NCBI RefSeq assembly: GCF_009882985.1
Contig: NZ_WTUZ01000001.1
Coordinates: 127,449 to 191,448, forward strand
DNA: 64,000 nucleotides
Source: Paenibacillus silvestris
GTDB lineage: Bacteria > Bacillota > Bacilli > Paenibacillales > NBRC-103111
Reading direction: 5' to 3'
Part shown: in pieces, positions 55,501-64,000 of the stretch
Numbering within the stretch: position 1 is the first letter of the stretch
Layout: every line of letters starts with the position of its first letter
Made by a program: the position numbers and the translations under genes
The notes under the pieces: generated by a model
Told to the model about the DNA's origin: nothing
Databases searched by the model: none
Seen by the model: the letters and a program-made list of their open reading frames with translations, nothing else

Positions 55501-58500
55501 AGACTCCAAAAACCACGCCGAGGTTTTAACGAGAGCCAACGGCACGGGTGCGCCAGACAAGCTGTATTTTAAAAACACGCGATTCGTTGGCTATTTGAAC
55601 ATGATGCTTGGCCTTGCGCCAACTCGTGCGTATTTCTTAGACAGCTTTCTCCAATTAACAGACGACTCTATTTTCGCCGGTGGTGTCAATGTGTACGAGA
55701 ACAGTACCTTTCACTTCTTCGGCAATCACCCGTCCGTCAGCGGCGCCGGTAACGGTGGCATCAACGTCCTGCTGGGTAGCAAAATCGTCGGTATGCCGCA
55801 AATGACCAGTACGGATGTTTACCTTGCCAAGCAGTCCAACGCTATCGGCCCTAACGCGAACGGTATCTTTGCCATCATCGATACCCAGTTCACCGGCCGG
55901 ATCGAATCTGTCGAGTGGGAAAACGTGGTGCGCGAGGACGCCCGCCATTTTGTGTCGAACAACACAATCGGCGAAGGACATACGCCGCTCGTAATTAGCC
56001 CGTCCCAGCCGCAAACCTCTGTCACGCTTACTGGGAACGCCCTTAACGCTTTCAAGGTCGGCGAGGAATACAACGTGTATAACCTCCTAAAGGGTAATGA
56101 CGGTTGGGACCCTAAAGGCCAGTACAATGCTGAGTGGGTGCCTTACGCCCACCTGCCATATCGATTCTTAGTCGGCGCAACGGGTAAAACCATGTATTCC
56201 GACAAAACAGACAACACCAACAGGGCTGTTTTGACTCCCGCCCCAGCTCCGGCGGATTCCGTCGATGTAAAAAATACCGTTTGGTCGTACGATACCAATC
56301 TTTTGGACGGCACGGTCGACGCTGCGACTGGCGTAATTACACTAACCGCCAAGCCCAACAATACGGGCGCTATTGTTAAGACGATTGTGACAGGCACGCT
56401 TCCGAGCGGTATCTCGGGAGGCGCGACGCTGTACATCCGCCCGACGGCTGTCCCCGCGCCCGTAGTTACGGCGCCCGCAATCGATATCAGCGAGAACCTT
56501 GCATCGCTCAGCTACACGCTGAATCAGCTCGGATACAAGGATACCTCCGTCATCGAATGGTACCGCGAGATGGGGCCCGATACTACAAACGGCATTCATA
56601 TCGGCACGATGCGCAACGACGCTAACGGATTCTTCGTAGACGAACCATATAAAAACTACGCTGTTAATAAGTATGACGTAGGTTACTATCTGCGCGCCGT
56701 TATCACACCGAAGTACGAGTTCAGCTCCGCCGGCGCCCCCATCACGATATACACCAAGCGTGCGGTCACGACGGACGACGTAACGGAAACGTCGTTGTAC
56801 ACTGACTTTAAAAATTTGTATGTTACCAATGAAGACAATACCACCACGAAGGGCAGATGGTTCTTTGACCGCTTGAGCGGTACAGGAGTGCCGTGGGGAT
56901 GGGGAATCGGAAGCAACGGGACGGATAAGATTTGGGGCTTTCAGAACAATTCCGGTGGTACGAATACTAGATTCGTTTTCGGACAACCCGGCAACTACAG
57001 CGACATGTCGCTGACCCTGAACTACTCCTCAAGCAAGGTAGAGGGCCAGGGCTTCGGTGGCAACGGCCAATTCATGGATATCTATGTGAAATATGATCCG
57101 GCGACCCGCAAGGGATACGGCCTGCGTGTAGAACGCACAGCTGCCGCCGGCTCTAACGCTACGTTATGGACGCTGTATAAATATGATGGCACCGGTCAGA
57201 CACCTTTGAGCGAGCCCCTTAAGACAGTGGCGTTTATGCCGAAGAGCACCATGACCGTTTCCATTACAGGCAGCACCCTTCGCGTACAGGCCACGACGCT
57301 GTCCGAGAAGACGCCGCTGCAAATCGAACAAAATCTGCCTAATTCGGTTGACATCTCGTGGACGGATAATACAGGAGCTTTGGGTAATAACATGCTCGGC
57401 GGCTTCGGTATCCGCATTAACAACTCTGGCAACTCCTCTTACGAATATGGCAACACAAGTACCAATAACACCGTCATGCTGCACAACGTGCGTGTAAAAG
57501 CTTCCGAACTTACTTCAACAGATACGACTGTACCTGTTTGGCCTGCTGGAAGTACGCTCACTGCAAGCAACATTACCCAAACAGGGACAACACTTACATG
57601 GCCATCAGCAATAGATAATGTAGGTGTAACCGGTTACAACATTTATAATGGTTCGTCCCTTTTGCAGACAGTAACATCAGATGTATATTCATATGCAGTA
57701 ACAGGGCTCGCTGCGGGTACATCCTATACCTTAAGTGTAAAGGCTGTAGATGGTAGAAATAATTTCTCAGAAGCAAAAATAGTTAATTTTACCACGCTTA
57801 CTTCAACAGATACGACAGCACCGGTTTGGCCTGCAGGAAGTACGCTCACTGCAAGTAACATTACTCAAACAGGGACAACACTTACATGGACTGCGGCAAC
57901 AGACAATGTAGGTGTAACCGGCTACAACATATATAATGGTTCGTCTCTTTTGCAGACAGTAACATCTAACGTTTATTCATATGAAGTAACAGGACTTACT
58001 GCGGGTACATCCTATACCTTTCATGTAAAGGCTGCAGATAGTGTGAATAATTTCTCAGAAGCGAAAATGGTGACTGTTAACACACTTGCTTCAACAGATA
58101 CGACAGCACCGACTTGGCCTGCAGGAAGTACGCTCACTGCAAGCGATACTACCCGAACAGGGACAACACTTACATGGACCGCAGCAACAGACAATGTAGG
58201 AGTAACGGTTTACAAGGTATACCTTGGATCAACACCTCTTACAACAGTAACGAGTGGAGTATATAGCTATAATGTAACAGGTCTTGCAGCCGGAACCATC
58301 TATACCTTCACCGTACAGGCAGGGGATTCGGCAGGCAACTGGTCTACCAGTGGGCTGAGCATGACGGTAATGACAGATGGGAATGATTCCGATGATGACT
58401 CCTCTGGTCCTTCGGATACACCTTCAACACCGGCAACGCCAGCATCACCATCTACCCCAGGAGCACCAACAGAACCGACAACGCCAGCATTACCATCTGT

Positions 58501-59188
58501 ACCGGAAACACCGTCATCAGTGGTAACGACTACGCCAGGCAAACCGGCATTCGATCTGAGCAAACCTGAGTCGGTTACCTTATTGAAGGAGATTCTGGAA
58601 GAAAAAATAAGATCTTCCCATGAATCTGTAACGTTCAAAGATGCGCTCAATCATTGGTCAGCTGAAAGTATTTATGTGTTCTCGAAACTCGGTGTCGTTA
58701 ATGGTTACGAGGATGGTACATTTAAGCCGGATGCTCAAATTACTCGCGGCGAGTTTGCTGCTATCGTTGCCAAAACCTTCAATATCGGTACTGGTGAATT
58801 AAAGACCGCTCAGTTTAGTGATATCAACGGCAGCTGGGCTAAAGAAGCGGTCCTGGCACTTGCATCAAATGGTATCATTAACGGATATGAAGATGGCACA
58901 TTCCAACCTGATGCTAACATCACACGTGCAGAAATGGTTGCTATTATCGCCAGAATCATTAACCTGACTACAGTTCAAGGAACAAGCAGTACTGCGTTCA
59001 CTGATCTCGGCGAATCATGGAATAAAGACCAGATTGAAGCGGCTGCAAAGGCCGGTATCATTAACGGCGTAGGCGAAGGTTCCTTTGCTCCAGACAAAAA
59101 CTCGACTCGTGCCGAAGCATTAACCATACTGCTTCGCGCCGTAAAATTGAACCCTGAAATTGCTTCTTTGATTGATTCATTGAAATAG
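52586..59188 (+). CDS. Cell-surface multidomain pectate lyase (PL1) with SLH anchor
   Basis: 2,200 residues from ATG at 52586 (AGAGGTG upstream). Signal peptide 1-27 (cut after AFA). A PL1 pectate lyase beta-helix at about 145-510 has the catalytic arginine region ERTPRVRNGRIHV (R398/R400) and DGATDITNHARNYTVS. Then come a fibronectin III-like domain (about 620-750), an InlB-type repeat (about 754-822), and a second beta-helix (about 826-1195). The second helix looks like pectin methylesterase (SGFHSENITIANY), but the usual catalytic motifs are diverged (QLTDDSIFAGG). An Ig-like part, a LamG-like domain (about 1406-1640), three close FN3 repeats, a Pro/Thr linker and three SLH domains (about 2016-2195) follow. 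It should cut pectin at the cell surface by beta-elimination while bound to secondary wall polymer. The role of the second helix is inferred. Confidence 0.93.
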   Translation: MIKAKRVVNFLISVLLVISMLPTIAFAEKGDDVAESTRAVTTGTMRSGTWFETAYATWAGKSVSGYRAYVRTLGAYDWRDNSPIAGWLKDWKEVDAQLIRKVDPARNIWRVDIPGLPRGEYEIQVRATDGMTVLHTFTELETWSFPRNGAAFVPSNANTFEGSHNFALNGAIGGYLPDGREDPSAKIIYVTHENMGETLPANVFSANRGSTANARTPLVIRFLGTVGSFKTVNSTVANSGTVGPPGLNANRMIQVGQGNGNVTLEGIGPDATIFGWGISTSGAHNVVFSNLHFDQWFDDAIEINGTSTTVRASNVWVHNTTFGYGQNKHLALNQDPDQAKGDGATDITNHARNYTVSYNKYVESSKVLLIGGGTTSMSNHYGTIDHNWFDGSAERTPRVRNGRIHVFNNLYEDVQGTVYHNQLLDRSTGYGIGAAHNSTVWAEGNVFENVNFPFLRSRQGHARGSQAIDYMPGPGETSTANAGFNHFFGDAPGFIIAKEDVTDGDFPSSIAGFRNTSDYMSGLTDQGLQDLKTAVLSLQPNVLDEASQENFDPKLDIGVVVAAGSTTTNPAMTTNPPAQLDWSFRPTGSVVWPTGTPEQVEALKHEIETYSGAQPALAPDSAPATPAISGVKINDEVRSAFSDAAGTFIPSPGKIVVYKDTFTIDWVSNDVATDHYEIQWDKGSNNWETIGTVEASSRPTTFITQNIDQFANFKAILAQADSREATYAFRVKAVNSFGESDWSTIYAIRGDDQLVTFDTDGGSAVDPQRVHVGDSITVPVRPKKDGWVFVGWYTDKNTSVHMWDFLNEKVAGSMVLHAKWVQVDEKHRLLNAYASAEELESPYVAATLQTLGTLSTNQRELTLPEGTTVYVAPGVYWTDLTYREGGVIAGPNIGLSILGENISLIGLTDDATNTIIAGNRGEGGETGLGASGSWYSLGISSGFHSENITIANYAQEDLVYPRDPSQNIKKRIDSKNHAEVLTRANGTGAPDKLYFKNTRFVGYLNMMLGLAPTRAYFLDSFLQLTDDSIFAGGVNVYENSTFHFFGNHPSVSGAGNGGINVLLGSKIVGMPQMTSTDVYLAKQSNAIGPNANGIFAIIDTQFTGRIESVEWENVVREDARHFVSNNTIGEGHTPLVISPSQPQTSVTLTGNALNAFKVGEEYNVYNLLKGNDGWDPKGQYNAEWVPYAHLPYRFLVGATGKTMYSDKTDNTNRAVLTPAPAPADSVDVKNTVWSYDTNLLDGTVDAATGVITLTAKPNNTGAIVKTIVTGTLPSGISGGATLYIRPTAVPAPVVTAPAIDISENLASLSYTLNQLGYKDTSVIEWYREMGPDTTNGIHIGTMRNDANGFFVDEPYKNYAVNKYDVGYYLRAVITPKYEFSSAGAPITIYTKRAVTTDDVTETSLYTDFKNLYVTNEDNTTTKGRWFFDRLSGTGVPWGWGIGSNGTDKIWGFQNNSGGTNTRFVFGQPGNYSDMSLTLNYSSSKVEGQGFGGNGQFMDIYVKYDPATRKGYGLRVERTAAAGSNATLWTLYKYDGTGQTPLSEPLKTVAFMPKSTMTVSITGSTLRVQATTLSEKTPLQIEQNLPNSVDISWTDNTGALGNNMLGGFGIRINNSGNSSYEYGNTSTNNTVMLHNVRVKASELTSTDTTVPVWPAGSTLTASNITQTGTTLTWPSAIDNVGVTGYNIYNGSSLLQTVTSDVYSYAVTGLAAGTSYTLSVKAVDGRNNFSEAKIVNFTTLTSTDTTAPVWPAGSTLTASNITQTGTTLTWTAATDNVGVTGYNIYNGSSLLQTVTSNVYSYEVTGLTAGTSYTFHVKAADSVNNFSEAKMVTVNTLASTDTTAPTWPAGSTLTASDTTRTGTTLTWTAATDNVGVTVYKVYLGSTPLTTVTSGVYSYNVTGLAAGTIYTFTVQAGDSAGNWSTSGLSMTVMTDGNDSDDDSSGPSDTPSTPATPASPSTPGAPTEPTTPALPSVPETPSSVVTTTPGKPAFDLSKPESVTLLKEILEEKIRSSHESVTFKDALNHWSAESIYVFSKLGVVNGYEDGTFKPDAQITRGEFAAIVAKTFNIGTGELKTAQFSDINGSWAKEAVLALASNGIINGYEDGTFQPDANITRAEMVAIIARIINLTTVQGTSSTAFTDLGESWNKDQIEAAAKAGIINGVGEGSFAPDKNSTRAEALTILLRAVKLNPEIASLIDSLK
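57512..58375 (+). repeat. Three tandem fibronectin III repeats (288-bp units)
   Basis: Units start at 57512, 57800 and 58088, each opening with CTTCAACAGATACGAC. Units 1 and 2 are nearly identical at DNA level; unit 3 is more diverged in its second half. Recent duplication inside the lyase gene, so unit number may vary between strains. Confidence 0.9.
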
Positions 59189-59208
59189 AAAAAAGTGGTA
59201 TTTCACCT

Positions 59209-59241
59209 CAGACTGTCGAGAGAGTCTCGGCAGTCTTTCTT
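59209..59241 (+). terminator. Terminator of the pectate lyase gene
   Basis: AGACTGTCGAG and CTCGGCAGTCT arms (one G-T pair) followed by TTCTTT, 20 bp after the stop. Confidence 0.85.
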
Positions 59242-59403
59242 TAAGTATTTATTTCAATGCACCACAGCGTTAATTTGATAAAATATATAAAGATCATCTT
59301 CCATCTAACCAAGACGCCCAGGTAAGGTATTTGCGCCGCATACTCCTTTTTTAACTTGGCTTACTTGCCTAGACTTGAATCGCTAAAGATTAAATCTTGT
59401 AGA

Positions 59404-59433
59404 TTGACTGGCGGTTGCACCGAGTCCTATGCT
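59404..59433 (+). promoter_or_regulatory. Candidate promoter of the importer operon
   Basis: TTGACT (59404), 18-bp spacer, TATGCT (59428), about 50 bp before the first permease start. Confidence 0.6.
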
Positions 59434-59483
59434 AAAAACAACGACAAGCAACGCAAACTTCAGGACAGGAAAGGAGACTTGTT

Positions 59484-60443
59484 ATGGACACCTCGGCCAC
59501 ACAATCCGTTATAAAGCCGCAGCACCGCTCCCACTCGGAACGTTCCGTCTGGGCTAAGCTGATGAAAAGCAAACTGACTTATCTTATGATTCTTCCGGGG
59601 TTGATTTATTTCCTCATCTTCAAATACTTGCCGATGTGGGGACTAATTATTGCCTTCCAGGATTACCAGCCGTTTCTTGGCATTCGGGGCAGCCAATGGG
59701 TAGGTTTAGAGCATTTCGAACGGCTGTTTAGGGAGCCGACGTTCTGGATGCTGTTCCGCAATACAATTATGTTATTTGTGCTTAATCTCCTCTTTTTCTT
59801 TCCAGTGCCGATTATGTTGGCGCTGATGCTGAACGAAGTGCGGGTTAAATATTTTCAACGCACGGTGCAGACGCTTATTTACATTCCGCACTTCATGTCT
59901 TGGGCGATTGTTGTCTCGCTGACGTATGTGATGTTCACGACGCAAGGCGGCTTGATTAATGAATGGCTGGCTTCGCTGGGCTTTGCCAAAATCAGCTTCC
60001 TGACGGAAGAAGCGTGGTTCCGCCCGCTGTACGTGATGCAGGTGATCTGGCGAGAAGCGGGTTGGGGTACCATTATTTACCTGGCTGCAATAGCTGCAGT
60101 CGATACGCAACTTTACGAAGCGGCCCGTATGGATGGAGCCGGACGGTTCCGCCAGCTCTGGCATGTGACGCTGCCGGCCATTCGCAGCACGATCATCGTT
60201 TTGCTGATTCTGAAGGTCGGCGATATCCTTGAGTTGGGCTTCGATCACATCTTCCTGATGCTGAACGGGGCAAACCGCGAGGTGTCGGAAATATTCGATA
60301 CCTACGTGTATACGGCCGGTTTGCGGCAAGGTCAATTCAGTTATAGCGCAGCTGTCGGATTCTTCAAGGCCGTAGTAGGTCTGATTATGATCGTATTCGC
60401 CAACAAGCTCGCCAAAAAATACGGCGAAGAAGGCATTTATTAA
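59484..60443 (+). CDS. ABC sugar importer permease, LplB/YteP type
   Basis: 319 residues; AAAGGAG upstream. Six membrane helices and the ATPase-contacting EAA loop EAARMDGAGRFRQLWHVTLP. The N-terminal part (FKYLPMWGLIIAFQDYQPF) is typical of the LplB/YteP group, which imports oligouronides such as rhamnogalacturonan fragments. No ATPase gene is in the operon, as usual: a shared MsmX-type ATPase encoded elsewhere normally powers these importers. First gene of three. Confidence 0.94.
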   Translation: MDTSATQSVIKPQHRSHSERSVWAKLMKSKLTYLMILPGLIYFLIFKYLPMWGLIIAFQDYQPFLGIRGSQWVGLEHFERLFREPTFWMLFRNTIMLFVLNLLFFFPVPIMLALMLNEVRVKYFQRTVQTLIYIPHFMSWAIVVSLTYVMFTTQGGLINEWLASLGFAKISFLTEEAWFRPLYVMQVIWREAGWGTIIYLAAIAAVDTQLYEAARMDGAGRFRQLWHVTLPAIRSTIIVLLILKVGDILELGFDHIFLMLNGANREVSEIFDTYVYTAGLRQGQFSYSAAVGFFKAVVGLIMIVFANKLAKKYGEEGIY

Positions 60444-60460
60444 GGAAGGAGCGGGTTTGG

Positions 60461-61342
60461 ATGGTACATGACAAAACAGTTGGCAGCCGCCTGCTCGACA
60501 TCTTTATCTACAGTTCGCTGACGATTTTTGCGCTAATCACATTCTTGCCGTTCGTGCATGTAGTTGCAGGTTCGTTTGCCACTGTCGAAGAGATGTTGCA
60601 AAGGCAGTTTATCTTGTTCCCCACGAAATTTTCACTTGATGCTTACCGGTATATCTTTTCAACGGATACGATTTTCAAGGCTTTGCTCGTGTCCATCGGC
60701 ATAACGGCCGTCGGTACACTAGTCAGCATGACGCTGACTTCAATGATGGCTTACGGATTGTCCCGGCGCGATCTGTACGGACGGCGCACACTGATGTTCC
60801 TCGTTGTGTTTACGATGATGTTCAGTGGCGGCATGATCCCGACATTCCTTGTCGTCAAGTGGATGGGGCTGCTCGATTCGTATCCGGCGATGATCCTGCC
60901 GTCGGCGATCAGTGCGTTCAACCTGATTATCCTACGCAACTTCTTCCAGAACATTCCCGACGGGCTGGAGGAATCGGCCAAGATTGACGGCTGCAACGAT
61001 TTCGGCATCCTATGGAGGATTGTCCTGCCTCTGTGTCTGCCCGCCATCGCGACGATCTCGCTATTCTATGCAGTGTCGTACTGGAACATGTTCCAGCAGG
61101 CGGTATTGTATATCAACGACTCTGAAAAATGGCCGATCCAAGTACTGTTAAGACAAATTGTTATCGTCTCCAGCGGTTTGCAGGCAGATACCTCGGAGCT
61201 GGGCGGAGATTTTGTGCCTCCGCCGGAGCATACGATCAAGATGGCCGTTGTAGTGGTTGCGACACTGCCAATTCTAATCGTGTATCCGTTCCTGCAGAAA
61301 CACTTTGCCAAGGGCGCAATGCTCGGTTCGATCAAGGGCTGA
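60461..61342 (+). CDS. ABC sugar importer permease, LplC/YtcP type
   Basis: 293 residues, 17 bp after LplB-type gene, with AAGGAGCGGG upstream. Six helices and the EAA loop EESAKIDGCNDFGILWRIVLP. Forms the heterodimeric channel with the preceding permease. The C-terminus (FAKGAMLGSIKG) is characteristic of the YtcP/LplC group. Confidence 0.94.
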   Translation: MVHDKTVGSRLLDIFIYSSLTIFALITFLPFVHVVAGSFATVEEMLQRQFILFPTKFSLDAYRYIFSTDTIFKALLVSIGITAVGTLVSMTLTSMMAYGLSRRDLYGRRTLMFLVVFTMMFSGGMIPTFLVVKWMGLLDSYPAMILPSAISAFNLIILRNFFQNIPDGLEESAKIDGCNDFGILWRIVLPLCLPAIATISLFYAVSYWNMFQQAVLYINDSEKWPIQVLLRQIVIVSSGLQADTSELGGDFVPPPEHTIKMAVVVVATLPILIVYPFLQKHFAKGAMLGSIKG

Positions 61343-61431
61343 CGCCCCCTGGTAACTTCAGTAGATCCCTGCCCCAGAGGGCGGGTGTACTATATATGCT
61401 TTGCAAATTCTATTATGGGGGGTCTTAAAAC

Positions 61432-62946
61432 ATGAAGAAATCGACAAGTAAAAATTGGATATCAACGGTCTCAATTCTCGCTGCAGTCTCGCTAATAGCT
61501 ACAGCATGCGGGGGGAAAGAGGAAACGCCAAAGGAAGGCGAGGCCAGCGCCAGCGCCGCTCCTGTCAATATTACCTGGACAACGCCGCTCTACACACAAT
61601 CTGTTCCAAAAGATACGGTGCTGAAGCTAATTGAAGAGAAGGTTGGCGCCAAGTTTGATATTACATGGGTACCAGATGCGGTCAAGGAAGACAAGTTGAA
61701 TACGGCACTTGCGTCCGGCACTCTGACTAAAATTGTAGCGGTGCAGGACATCAAGATGTCTTCGTTCCAGAGTGCTGTGAAGGCCGGCATGTTCTGGGAG
61801 ATCGGGCCCCTGCTAAAGGATTATCCGAACCTGAACAAAGTAAATCCGACCACGCTTGGGAACATAAAAATTAATGGCAAAGTGTACGGCATTCCGCGCG
61901 AACGCCCGCTGTCGCGTCAAGGTATTGTCGTACGTCAGGACTGGCTGAGCAATCTCGGCCTGCAGCAGCCCAAGACGATCGACGATCTCTATAACGTATT
62001 GAAAGCGTTCACGCTTAGCGATCCGGACAAAAACGGCAAAAACGATACTTTTGGCCTGACAGAACGTAATGATCTGAAGTTTGGCGCGTTTAAGACGGTA
62101 TCCTCCTACTTCGGTACCCCTAACGAATGGGGCTTGAAGGACGGCAAGTTGGTGCCGGAATTTATGTTTCCGCAGTATATCGAAACAATGAAATTTTTCA
62201 ACAAGTTGTACAAGGAAAAGCTGATGAACGATGACTTTGCCGTGACGAGCAAAACGCAGCAATGGGAGAAGTTTTCCAAAGGTCAGGCAGGGCTGTACGT
62301 CGGCAATATGGTAGACGGCAAGAATTTGTACAATGACAGCTCGAAAATTAATCCGAATGTTAAAATCGATATTTTCAACCGCATCGCAGGCCCGGACGGC
62401 AAAGAAGCTGTATGGGCGCAGGCGGGGCATAACGGCATATTCGTTTTCCCGAAAACGTCGATCAAAACGGAAGATGAGTTGAAGCAAATTCTTGCCGTGA
62501 TGGACAAAATGAACACAGTTGAAGTGTTTAACTTGATGAGAGTCGGCATTGAGGGCGTACATCACAAGCTGTTGGGAGATGGCAAATTCGAGGAAATCGC
62601 GGGAGCGAAAGATGCATTCGAGCAGGAAGTTCGTCCTCTGGACTCGATCATCGGCCTCGATCTGACGAACCTGAAAGCTGCCAACGATCCACTACGGGAG
62701 AAATATGAAGCGCTTACGCTCGATAATGCCAAGATGGTTGTAGCCAACCCGGCGGAAGCTCTAGTCTCCGATACACTGACAATTCGCGGGACCGAGTTGA
62801 AAAAAATTATTGACGACGCAACAATCAAATTAATTATGGGTCAATTGGATGAAGCTGGCTTCCAGTCGGAAGTGACGAAGTGGCAGAAAAATGGAGGAGA
62901 CAAAATTATCGAGGAGCTTAACGCTTCTTACACTGAGTCCAAATAA
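61432..62946 (+). CDS. Extracellular solute-binding lipoprotein, LplA/YtcQ type
   Basis: 504 residues. Lipoprotein signal peptide ending IATAC with the lipid-bearing Cys at 26, followed by a charged Glu/Ala-rich linker. The rest is a cluster-type sugar-binding fold of the large LplA/YtcQ family (ITWTTPLYTQSVP, GIPRERPLSRQGIVVRQDWL, DPDKNGKNDTFGL). Binds the oligosaccharide outside and hands it to the two permeases. RBS GGGGGG lies just upstream. In this locus, pectin or rhamnogalacturonan oligomers released by the surface lyase are the likely ligand. Confidence 0.94.
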   Translation: MKKSTSKNWISTVSILAAVSLIATACGGKEETPKEGEASASAAPVNITWTTPLYTQSVPKDTVLKLIEEKVGAKFDITWVPDAVKEDKLNTALASGTLTKIVAVQDIKMSSFQSAVKAGMFWEIGPLLKDYPNLNKVNPTTLGNIKINGKVYGIPRERPLSRQGIVVRQDWLSNLGLQQPKTIDDLYNVLKAFTLSDPDKNGKNDTFGLTERNDLKFGAFKTVSSYFGTPNEWGLKDGKLVPEFMFPQYIETMKFFNKLYKEKLMNDDFAVTSKTQQWEKFSKGQAGLYVGNMVDGKNLYNDSSKINPNVKIDIFNRIAGPDGKEAVWAQAGHNGIFVFPKTSIKTEDELKQILAVMDKMNTVEVFNLMRVGIEGVHHKLLGDGKFEEIAGAKDAFEQEVRPLDSIIGLDLTNLKAANDPLREKYEALTLDNAKMVVANPAEALVSDTLTIRGTELKKIIDDATIKLIMGQLDEAGFQSEVTKWQKNGGDKIIEELNASYTESK

Positions 62947-62961
62947 TTGCATACTTTACCC

Positions 62962-62994
62962 ATGCGGCTGCGCTCCTCGAGGAGGCGGCCGCAT
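62962..62994 (+). terminator. Hairpin after the importer operon
   Basis: ATGCGGC...CTCC/GGAG...GCCGCAT, a long GC-rich stem with small internal mismatches; only a short T run (TTTG) follows. Confidence 0.6.
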
Positions 62995-63050
62995 TTGTAT
63001 GAACGTAAGAGGTTGAAATCCGCGTATGCGTATTATGCATCTCTAGGCTA

Positions 63051-63087
63051 TGATATAATGAAACCATTATACATAAAACGCTTTCAT
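63051..63087 (+). promoter_or_regulatory. Extended -10 promoter and half cre-like site before the regulator gene
   Basis: TGATATAAT (63051-63059) is an extended -10 with no good -35. Just downstream AACGCTTTCAT (63077-63087) matches the right half of a CcpA site; the left half fails at three positions. If real it would block transcription when glucose is present. Confidence 0.4.
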
Positions 63088-63140
63088 GTGAGAATTATTA
63101 TAGAGAAGCTTGGCTGAGATGCTACCAGGGGAGGTGCGCC

Positions 63141-64000
63141 ATGTCAAAGTTTTTGTCACGGCTGCTCACGTTCAGTATACTCTTGGGTGCAATACCCATT
63201 ATTTTTATAGGTGTAATTTCTTACCTCATTGCTTCTGGCGACATCGAGGACAAGGTCAAGGAGGGCAATGAGCAGATTTTACTGCAGACGCAAATGCGGG
63301 TGGAGCAGGTGATGCGGACGCTGGAGCTGTCAGCTGTCCAGTATGCCAATTCTCCGTTAATATTGAAATCGATTACAGAAACGTTAACCCCTAATAATTT
63401 CCAACAAGTGCGCGATTTGTCGCAGGGATTGTACAGCTTGCAGTCGTTCGGGAGTATCAGAGAAGCGTATCTAATCAGCTTGAATAGCGGCTGGTCGATC
63501 AATTTCCGCTCCTTCCAGCCGTTTGAGTCTTTGTTGAACCACGATGAGCTGGCGACATATGCCAGGCTTCCGAACAGCTTGAACTGGATAGCAACGGTGG
63601 CTAATGAGTCGGCTTATCCCGAGCAATTGCCCGAACGAATTATCCGTATGGTACTGAAAATTCCGTTCGTACAAGCCGAACGTCCCCAAGGGCTGATTGT
63701 GACCGAACTGCCTGAAAACGAGATCAAGCAGCTGCTGACAGAGTCGGTGAACTTCGGAGAAATGATGGTGCTGGATGAGAAGGGGAATGACTTCCTGTAC
63801 AGCGAAGAAGTGGGGAAGACGGAACGTGGCATCATTGCTCGGGAAATTTTTTCAGCTTCCCAGCTTACGGCGGGTCAAGGCTCCTTCGAGATCGAGCGCG
63901 GAGGGGAAAGCGTGATTGTGACGTATCGCGTCTCGCCATACAATAACTGGGTGTACGCTTCGGTTGTATCGATCAGCGAAATTACGAAGCAGTCGCGCAA
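63141..64000 (+). CDS. Membrane-anchored sensor/regulator, 3' truncated by window (YtdP-like AraC or YesM-type kinase)
   Basis: ATG at 63141 with GGGGAGGTG upstream; the frame is open for 286 codons and leaves the window. One membrane helix (about residues 10-32, LGAIPIIFIGVISYLIA) is followed by a long extracytoplasmic domain with coiled-coil start (KEGNEQILLQTQMRVEQVM), and the sequence ends near VSISEITKQ, probably before a second helix. This N-terminal type occurs in TM-anchored AraC regulators such as B. subtilis YtdP and also in YesM-like kinases; the effector part is not visible. Its position after the importer suggests control of the pectin genes. The start is secure, the output domain unknown. 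Confidence 0.85.
   Translation, partial: MSKFLSRLLTFSILLGAIPIIFIGVISYLIASGDIEDKVKEGNEQILLQTQMRVEQVMRTLELSAVQYANSPLILKSITETLTPNNFQQVRDLSQGLYSLQSFGSIREAYLISLNSGWSINFRSFQPFESLLNHDELATYARLPNSLNWIATVANESAYPEQLPERIIRMVLKIPFVQAERPQGLIVTELPENEIKQLLTESVNFGEMMVLDEKGNDFLYSEEVGKTERGIIAREIFSASQLTAGQGSFEIERGGESVIVTYRVSPYNNWVYASVVSISEITKQSR

Noticed and set aside
57512..58375. CRISPR-like or minisatellite array
   Set aside because: The 288-bp repeats are coding FN3 domains in frame with the lyase.

Overview
The window looks like a Paenibacillus-type chromosome (Bacillota, endospore former, moderate GC). The reasons are an intact sporulation sigma factor K gene, an S-layer-homology (SLH) anchored pectinase of about 2,200 residues, YteP/YtcP/LplA-like sugar importer genes with TM-anchored AraC-type regulators, MmyB-type regulators and large NRPS genes. 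No rRNA, tRNA, CRISPR array or transposase gene was recognised.

1-28.0 kb is the 3' part of a hybrid NRPS/PKS cluster, all on the + strand. It holds a 5'-truncated NRPS protein (adenylation, carrier, thioesterase), a one-module type I PKS (KS-AT-DH-KR-ACP), and a 5,751-residue NRPS with five C-A-T modules, a terminal epimerization domain and a docking-like tail. Four tailoring or export genes follow: a MauE-like membrane protein, a thioredoxin-like CxxC protein, an MFS exporter and a metallo-beta-lactamase-fold hydrolase. Module 4 carries the threonine code. The last module of the large NRPS and the thioesterase module both carry cysteine-like codes, which may explain the redox pair. The thioesterase lies upstream while the last protein ends in epimerase plus docking tail, so gene order probably does not equal assembly order.

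28.0-33.9 kb starts with sigK and an orphan ABC ATPase. It then becomes a patchwork of small unrelated genes (methyltransferase, a 91-residue unknown, GrpB, a DUF1871-like gene, DinB) and gene fragments. Nearly all are followed by a short imperfect palindrome with CTAAC and GTTAG arms, often with a second, unrelated hairpin. Truncated copies of the ABC ATPase recur at 32.4 and 49.4 kb, so the tract looks like a cassette-like or recombination-prone region.

33.9-48.5 kb is a series of regulator-plus-target pairs: LysR with an MFS transporter; a two-component system with a large FtsX-type ABC transporter whose promoter carries three 11-bp direct repeats; SDR and MFS genes divergent from a MmyB-type regulator; an aldo/keto reductase divergent from an AraC regulator; and a quinone reductase behind a 22-codon overlapping ORF.

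48.5-49.8 kb is a scar where a truncated SDR/epimerase gene meets a truncated ABC ATPase.

49.9-64 kb is a pectin/rhamnogalacturonan locus: a GH105 unsaturated glucuronyl hydrolase divergent from an AraC regulator, a cell-surface pectate lyase with a candidate CcpA site upstream, a permease-permease-lipoprotein oligosaccharide importer, and the start of a membrane-anchored sensor/regulator running off the window.
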